A program made the translations under genes and the position numbers. A model generated the notes under the pieces. It searched no databases and was not told the DNA's origin. It saw nothing but the letters and a program-made list of their open reading frames with translations. A DNA stretch of 64,000 nucleotides from Leucaena leucocephala (lineage: Eukaryota; Streptophyta; Magnoliopsida; Fabales; Fabaceae), in assembly GCA_037074615.1 (NCBI GenBank), contig CM073518.1, forward strand, positions 9,486,001-9,550,000. The letters run 5' to 3'. Of the stretch, positions 57,448-64,000 are shown piece by piece (position 1 is the stretch's first letter; each line of letters begins with the position of its first letter).

Positions 57448-58866
57448 ATTCAGCTGCTCTGAATAGAAGACCTAAAAGCTGGGATGAGATTTGCCCAGGA
57501 ATGATCCTAGCACATGGCCTAAGGTGAGAGACGTGATGGGTAATAGATAAAGAGCTCAATGTTCTCTGAGCAGTGGGATTCCATCACGGAGAAGTGATAG
57601 ACCTAGGGCATAGTACCCTAAAAAGTAGAAGTAATAGTAAAAGATGATGAATGGGATCCATGCGACTCAAGTTCGCTAGGATGAAAGGAAAGACCAATAA
57701 GTAATTATAGTCCGATCAAGAATAGACTAGGACTGATGGATAGATAGAAGAAGTTGAAAGATAGTAAAGAGGTAGCCACAGTTAAGAGATAAAGTGACTC
57801 CCCTATATCCTATATGAGATAGAGTAATGAAGGGTTGAGTCTATACCCTGGTAAGAGGGTAGTGTGGCATCCTAAGTAAGATAGACTGATGTGCTCGTCA
57901 GATCTTGATCATGTGATTGATAATCTGACAGGTAATGCGATAGATAGTATGATCAGATGATGATCTAATAAATAATATGATAAAGAAAATATGTTTTGAG
58001 GCTTACTTAGATTATTACAATGTCTGATGGATGGTTGAGCAAAATATGATGACATGCATGTTAGAGTATGCTATGATGAATAGATACTCCCCTCTTGCAG
58101 TGCATGCAGGGTAGAATATATATGAGTACACTTATGAGATGAGAAAGTTATGAGAAAGTATGTTGCTCCCATACCATATGATATGAGAATGATACGACAT
58201 GTATTGAGGATAATTAATAGTCTCAGTTATGGGACGATAAGTTATGATATGATACTCATACATGATGTATGATTGAGGTTACTCAGATATGATTGAGGTT
58301 ACTCAGGTATTTCTATAAGCTTGTGAATACAGTACTCAGGGCCATTTCTATTGAGCGGAATGGTATACAGATAACGGTAAAGGGATTGTTTCTAGATCAC
58401 TCTTCAGATAAGAGTTGGATCTGAAACAGGTGTCTCTCAAATAGAGCTAGATTCAGATGAGTATAGATCACTCTTCAGATAAGAGTTGGATCTGATGTAG
58501 AATGCTCACAGTTAGAACATAATTCAAATGGCTCGCAGTTAGAGCACAGGTTGAAAGATGAGAAGGAACTCCTGAGTAAAAGAGGAAGTAAGTAAAGTCT
58601 GGGTAAATGATATGAGGCTATAAATTTTTTAAAATATGGAGTTATCAACAGGTGGAAGCAGTTAACCTTATAACTTAGTCTGTTGGTTTAAAATCTTCAG
58701 GAGATATACAGTACAACAGAATCGCAGTTAGATTCTGGAGGGTCACAGTTAGATCCTAGCATGGCTCAAGGATCGCAGATAGATCCTAACAGCTTCAGAG
58801 TTGCAGTTGGATTCTGAAGAGGCTAATGGTTGATCGTAGTTAGATCCCGAGGTCGTAGTTAGACCT
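57448..58866 (+). repeat. Hairpin comb with GCAGTTA and CAGAT loops (gag-only element)
   Basis: GCAGTTA-type hairpins: 58531-58534/58542-58545 (GCTC), 58717-58723/58731-58737 (CAGAATC, perfect), 58739-58744/58752-58757 (AGGGTC with GATCCT, one G-T pair), 58769-58774/58782-58787 (AGGATC, loop GCAGATA), 58796-58802/58810-58816 (CAGAGTT with GATTCTG, two G-T pairs), the GATC pair near 58832, and 58850-58854/58862-58866 (AGGTC). A compound hairpin at 58387-58428 pairs 17 bp around the loop CAGAT, and part of it is repeated at 58465-58493. Others: ATTCAG/CTGAAT (57448), TAGGG/CCCTA (57604), TACCCT/AGGGTA (57844), GTCAGAT/ATCTGAC (57897) and two TGAG/CTCA stems with a GTTA loop (58274, 58294). Confidence 0.85.
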
Positions 58867-59275
58867 AGCCTAAGGAAAGTAATGAGCCATGAGATATGAG
58901 TACAATGTAGTATCTCTTTGAAGATGAATGCCAAAGACGAAGTTAAGGTAAGGAAGCTTCACTAGTTGATACACTCATCCAGAAAAATTATTTAAAATTG
59001 TTTTCCCAGAGAGCCTCTATTATACAGACTAAACTTAGTTTTTCCTTAAACGAAGACGGAGTCCAAATTCGAATTTGAGTACTGATATTCAAAGTTTTGT
59101 AGAAGTATGCCTGAGAAGCAGAAAAGACCAGAATCCTCTATGTGTTGAGAATAGAAAAGCATTGGCTAAGAGCACTCTGGGAGGTAGCCCAAGTTGTGAA
59201 GCCAATAGCAAGAGAAAGAGGCAATAGTTCAGACAGCGAATTGATCAAAGTAATGATCAGATTAGAGAGCAGAGA

Positions 59276-59400
59276 TGTCAATGTAGTGGAAAGAGCCATG
59301 GCACATGGGAGTATCGAGCAGGGCAAAGCAGTTGTGGTAAGAAAGGCCACTTTGCAAGAGGTTACCCTAAGAAAGCTAACATCCCTAGGAAAGGTATTTG
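59276..59400 (+). pseudogene. Second gag zinc-knuckle remnant
   Basis: In one frame the sequence reads CQCSGKSHGTWEYRAG and then SSCGKKGHFARGYPKK, the two-part cysteine-rich tail of a chromovirus gag. Several Cys residues are lost (Tyr in two places). It lies 2.5 kb downstream of the first knuckle, so the element carries two gag tails. It may mark where an autonomous ancestor's gag ended before pol was deleted. Confidence 0.6.
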
Positions 59401-60137
59401 CTCTTACCCCAGACGGAGTCTCCAAAATTTCCCTAAGGTCGACCCTAAGAATGGTTAAGAAGAACCATAGCTGTAGGGGCGACTGAGCTGTAAGGAACTA
59501 TATGCCTAGATAATGATATGGATAATGAAGAGTTCTTTTCGGATCTAAAGAAAGTGGTCATGATAACAAGTCATGAGAGATTAAAAGGCCAGAGAGACCT
59601 AGAGAAGAGGGTCTAAGGCAAAGCAAAGATAGAACGTAGTTCTATAAGAAAGAGATTGCTAGGGCCTAAAGCTATATAAAGAGTAATCTAGCCCTAACCC
59701 AGTAGCATGTTAAATTGAAAGGTGCTAAGGCAAGAGTAGCCTAAAGATATGTAAGCCCTAAGAAGGGATAAGAAAGTGCAAATGCCACAAAGGTTTGGCA
59801 TAGATGCATGAAGTTATGAGAACAGTTAAGAAAAGTCAGAGAAGTTATCTAGGTTATGATCTCGTATCAGGAGAAAGAAAGTCAGAAGAACAATATCTCT
59901 CCTGAGAGATTAGCAAAGTGTAAAAAGAGTGAAGTAGACCTCAGAATTACATCAGAATTCTGCGGAATAAGATATGAAAGAAATGGACACTACTCACAAG
60001 TGTAATGAATTGTCCATAAGTATAAGAGGATGAATGCCCCAAGCCTTAGTCATAAACCAGGAAAGGATATACAGAAGGGCTATATCCAGGATCGTTGACT
60101 AAGATGCCAAGTAAATTTCGAGGATGAAATTTATTTT

Positions 60138-60151
60138 AAGGGGGGTAGAAA
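60138..60151 (+). other. Polypurine tract of the gag-only element
   Basis: AAGGGGGGTAGAAA lies directly before the 3' LTR and follows GAAATTTATTTT, as in the 14410-35756 element. Confidence 0.85.
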
Positions 60152-63100
60152 TGTAACACCCCAATTTTTAGGCCTAGAGATGCCATAAGGAGAATTCAAG
60201 GGCATAATTGTAATTATGGAAAAAATCGGGCTGGTAGCCGATGAATACCATATTTTTCCAGAAAATAGAGAAAATTACGCTGATCATTTCACTGAACTGT
60301 GAAATATGCATATGAGGTCTCTATGTGTATGAAAGAATTAGAAATGTGACCAAGGGTCAAATGGTCATTTTTAAAAAGTGTGCGCGGGAGCGTACTTTCA
60401 GGCCAAAATAGCCCGGTCCGGATAAAATATCTGAAAATACCGGGAGATAGAGGAAAGGATTCCGGATTGAATGACGCAACACAGAATTTTGATTTGAGGT
60501 CCCGATTTTTCTGTAAAAATTCTCAAAGATGGGAAATTACAGTTGTAATCGGTAAAGGAAGAGCAGTCCGAATAGAGATGATCGGACTATGGCCAGAGGC
60601 CATACAGTATTGTCTAAGGCCCGTAGTGACACCAGGGAAGGCCCAGGCCCATAATATCAGTTCAGTGGTACGAGGGGCCGGTGTCTGGGAAAAAATGTGC
60701 AAAATGACGAAAATGCCCTTATGTTATAGAATAACTGAAGAATGAGTAAAGGGTATTTTGGTCATTTGGCTAAGGTTAGACAGTCAAGAAGGGGTATCTG
60801 GATAGTTGACCAGGGCCAGAGAATACTCTGGTAAAATATGAAAAGACAATAATGCCCCTAGACCTAGTAAAGGAAATGAAAGGACTTAAGTGCAATTATG
60901 GAAAGTTTCAAGGCAAAAAAAGAAAGTAGACAAAAATGTGGGGTCCTTAAGTGTAATTTTAGCCAAATAAAAAGGGACTTAAATGAAAAGAAGAAAAGTT
61001 CCCTGGGGCTAAATTGTAATTAAAGAAAGTCAGGCCGGAAGTGGTTTGGACTGTCCGAAAGCATTTCAGTCCCAGATTTCACCGGTAGAGAGAGCAAGCG
61101 ACGCTCGGTAATCTGGCTTAATACAGGAATTTTTGAAGACTCCAGATAGCCAGAAATGGACTGATCGTCCAAAAGTTATAAAAATTCATACCGGATATCC
61201 TAGAATTCAGATCTAGGTGAGAAAATACAGGATGATACGTCCTTATGGGACGGATGTCGGGAAACTGACAGAATACCGATAGGAGGCCTGGAGAAAAAGT
61301 TATTCGCAAATTAGAAAATCCAGACGGGAGTGTGAGGCCTCCGGGTATCCGATAGGGAGATTTATCGGTATTTTAAAAGGGACTGAATGAGTTCGGATGA
61401 TCTCGGTCAGATGACTGATATGACTCACAGGGATGCCTGAACACCGCAGGCCAGTGTATCGGACAGAAGGAGCTGGTGTCCGGATATGTGTATAAACGGT
61501 GAATAATAGATAAAATATTCAATAATTATTAACGAGGGGAGATTCCTCGTAATGCGTGCCATGAGGATATTGGCCCAGAAAGGCCCAACAGTGGCGCCAA
61601 CAGAGGCCCAGTAAGACACTTGGACTGATAGGTGGGCCAGTGTCCGGCAGAACCCCGGAAAAGTGCGAAATTACGAAAATGCCCCTGTGTTGTACAAAAG
61701 TGTAACAGATGAATGAAGGGCATTTTGGTAATTCTGGACAGGCCCAGAAGCCAAGGTACATATAGATAAAGTTACTAAGAGTCAGTATATACCCTGACAG
61801 AGTACAGAAGGGTATGAAATGACGATTTTACCCTTAGGGTTAAAATAGTGCAAGAAAGGGCACCCAAGGGTATTTTGGTAATTTGCCAAGGGCTGTTTCT
61901 TGGGAATTGAGCCATCGGAGTACTTGAGTTTGATCAAGATCCAAGACAACATTCCCCGAGCCCAAAAACGTAGGCCCAGTAATGTGTGGGAAAAAGTGGC
62001 ATTAAAATACTATTTTAATGTTGTTTCAATAAAGTAAAATTACTCGGTCGGCACGATAACCGAGGAGGTGATCAGATAAAGTCCTGGATTTATCTGGATA
62101 TCATTGGAAGGCGTGAAAGGTCCCTTCCAGGTGCCACATGGCGCAATCTTAAAGGCAGAAGAAAAAGTTGAGGACACGTATTACGAGGCAAGATACTGGA
62201 CCGGTGAGTCAGCATGCTGAGTCAGCTGCTGAGGTGTCCAGGATTTCAGACATGTGATAAATGTGGCGCTGAGGTGTCCTGGTGAGGTGTCCCAATGATG
62301 TCATGCATGATGCAGTGAAGGAGGAATTAAGAAAAATAGGAAAATCCAGGAAAAACCAGGACCGCAGGATCAGAGTTCATGGAAATTACGGGATTGCCAT
62401 TGGAGGAGGTTATAAATACCCCCCCTTGCCATTCATATGCCACGGCCAAGAGACCTTTTAGAGAGAGGAGGAGATGCTAGAGAGAGAAAGTGAGAGGAAG
62501 AAAGAAAGAAAGGAAGTTCTGGCGGAGCTGGAAGCAGAATAGAGATAGTAGAGCTCTGCTAAGCCTTTGAGGTAGTAACTAATCCTAGCTTTTATATAAT
62601 GGCTTTATGATTTATTGTGCTATTGTTTGGTTGGATTGTTGTCTTATATGTTATGTCTGAAGCTCTGCTGTAATGCTATGATCATATGTTATTATGCATG
62701 GAAGCACGCAGCATACTTATCTGTTCACAATCACAAGCAAGCACTGTCACTCTGCATTACATATATTGTTATGATTGTTGCTACTGAGATTCCCCCGAAT
62801 CTCATCCCAATAAGTAAACCATTACAGGGGAGGTTATGTCAAAATGAATTCTGGGAATTTTAAGAGACGCCGTTATGCTGCCGAAATTATGACAAGATAA
62901 GGAAAGCAGCTGATACGTACTGTGTACGTAGGTACTGTCTAAGGAGGCTGGAAGTGAGTGGACCTAGCCGGTTCATCCAGTCTTTCCTGGGTACTTACGT
63001 AGAATGGTAGTTCTCACGGGAATTACCGAATCGGTACAAGATCAGTTATTTTCTGAAGATGAAGCGTAGCGGTTATGCTGCCGGATTTTAGGCAGGAAAT

Positions 63101-63752
63101 GATGTAATAGAAATATGAGGATTTCATGCATGCCCTGATGTATAATGATTTATTATTTAATAAAGATATTGTTTGGCATGTTTTACTGATATATGATGGA
63201 TGTATGCATAGGTATGTAATGTTGGTTGCTGAAAATTAACGCTATGAACAGTAACCCGTGGGGACATAAGGATGTTTGATCCATAATTAAAAATAGTAAA
63301 TGGATGAATAAATGTATGATATTTTTAAGGTAAATAGTAGACATATCAAGATTCGATTTGATATATAGTATGACTCATTTGGATGTCTACACAAGGAGAT
63401 ATAAATTATCAAAGTTGGGACCAGAATGCTGGATTTAGGGAGAAAAACGTGGGATGAACAGTACAGTTGACACGTTGACTGACGTTGACTTGGTCAATTA
63501 ATGATCAACGAGTTATTTTTCCCTGAAATATAATTGAGTTAGCTTCATTTATAAATTGGAACCACTTCATTTCAATTTTTCTAGAATTAGTTATGATTTT
63601 TCGAAGTCAGGTCACTCATCTGGAATTTACACAGTGAACAGTACTCGATAAGAGTAAAAATCTAGATTGAGAAATTGGACTTCAATGACCTTGAAAGTGG
63701 TTCTAAATGCTACCAAATGGTCCCTAAGACATACGAAAGTAAGGATGTTTCA
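60152..63752 (+). repeat. 3' LTR of the gag-only gypsy element (3601 bp)
   Basis: It runs from TGTAACACCCCAATTTTTAG to AAGTAAGGATGTTTCA, followed by the TSD GAAAT. TATAAATA is at 62411-62418. Unlike its 5' partner it keeps the segment between about 62590 and 63590 and has no inverted duplication. An inverted repeat TACGTAC/GTACGTA lies near 62912. Confidence 0.95.
62411..62418 (+). promoter_or_regulatory. TATA box of gypsy LTR (60152 copy)
   Basis: TATAAATA lies after GGAGGAGGT and before a C run, at the same place as 55029-55036 and 21269-21276 in the sister LTRs. Confidence 0.65.
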
Positions 63753-63757
63753 GAAAT

Positions 63758-63853
63758 GGACCTGAAACTAAAGAATTGACTGAAGAAATATCCTCATTTA
63801 TTCAAGAATCAGAAAGCAGCAAGAAGAAGGGTATATTGCAACAGCATGATGAG
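63758..63853 (+). pseudogene. Athila-like gag relic, part 2
   Basis: After one copy of the GAAAT duplication, the gag frame that stopped at 52769 continues in phase: GPETKELTEEISSFIQESES, then SKKKGILQQHDE. No stop occurs in these 32 codons. It is cut again at 63854 by another LTR. Confidence 0.85.
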
Positions 63854-64000
63854 TGTCACATCCTTATTTTTATATATCTTAAGGACTATTCAGTAGCACT
63901 TAGAACCACTTTCAGGGTCATTGAAGTCTAAACTCTTAATCTGGAATTTTATTCTTATCGGGTACTGTTCACTGTGGCAAATTCCAGATGAGTGACCTGA
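63854..64000 (-). mobile_element. Gypsy LTR on minus strand, running off the window
   Basis: TGTCACATCCTTATTTTT begins an inverted LTR terminus. The next 140 bp match the reverse complement of the 60152 LTR's last 150 bp with moderate divergence (AGAACCACTTTCAGGGTCAT; GGTACTGTTCACTGTG). The expected duplication is ATGAG (63849-63853); the other end lies outside the window. Confidence 0.8.

Larger units (their letters stand above)
56834..60137 (+). other. Internal non-coding region of the gag-only element
   Basis: About 3.3 kb occupies the place where pol would be. It holds a GTCGCGAC cluster (57127-57259), a hairpin comb (57448-58866) and a second gag-tail remnant (59276-59400). I find no reverse transcriptase, RNase H or integrase motif in any frame. 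Confidence 0.7.
52770..63752 (+). mobile_element. Complete gag-only gypsy element (11.0 kb), TSD GAAAT
   Basis: LTRs lie at 52770-55572 and 60152-63752, with primer site 55576-55587, polypurine tract 60138-60151 and the perfect duplication GAAAT (52765-52769, 63753-63757). The 4.6-kb internal region holds a gag relic and a second zinc-knuckle remnant but no recognisable RT, RNase H or integrase. It therefore fits the non-autonomous TR-GAG type, presumably mobilised by a chromovirus like the one split at 14410. The two LTRs differ at only a few percent of positions by eye, apart from a large rearrangement in the 5' LTR. Confidence 0.92.

Overview
This 64-kb window looks like repeat-dense, probably heterochromatic, nuclear DNA from a flowering plant, most likely a dicot. 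That call rests on the element types present: a Tnt1-like Ty1/copia element, Ty3/gypsy chromoviruses with a Tekay/Del-like chromodomain, an Athila-like gypsy element with the typical Asp-tRNA primer site, a CACTA (En/Spm) transposase relic and a small TRIM-like element. I see no ordinary host gene, rRNA or tRNA. The only long open reading frame is the copia gag-pol at the left edge. I cannot name the species.

Layout, left to right. 1-6445: copia internal region plus 3' LTR (5' LTR off the window). 6448-11780: a gypsy LTR on the minus strand, carrying a nested copia solo LTR (7728-9649). 11781-14409 and 35757-37368: one decayed chromovirus gag-pol on the plus strand, split by a 21.3-kb minus-strand gypsy element (14410-35756, TSD AGGCC) that itself holds three solo LTRs (18973-22605, 25863-27771, 31266-34036). 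37369-39835: truncated 3' LTR of the split chromovirus. 39840-41532: relics of a copia-like LTR and an Athila-like pol end. 41533-45854: CACTA transposase pseudogene split by a copia solo LTR (43206-45136). 45855-52769 and 63758-63853: Athila-like LTR (holding another gypsy solo LTR), primer site, leader and broken gag. That gag is split by a complete gag-only gypsy element (52770-63752, TSD GAAAT) and, at 63854, by a further gypsy LTR running off the window.

Target-site duplications were read directly for two complete insertions and five solo LTRs; a sixth solo LTR has an imperfect one. The nesting order can therefore be reconstructed.

The most unusual signals are non-coding. (1) Two related gag-only or degenerate gypsy elements carry a comb of short hairpins: the stems change from hairpin to hairpin while the loop stays close to GCAGTTA. 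(2) Arrays of the self-complementary box GTCGCGAC occur in three unrelated retroelement lineages: all four copia LTRs, the Athila-like leader, and the gypsy gag-only internal regions. (3) The copia U3 carries a series of near-perfect 8-13-bp hairpins just upstream of its TATA box. (4) One 5' LTR ends in a 160-bp inverted duplication whose arms differ at one base. These are sequence observations; any function is inference.
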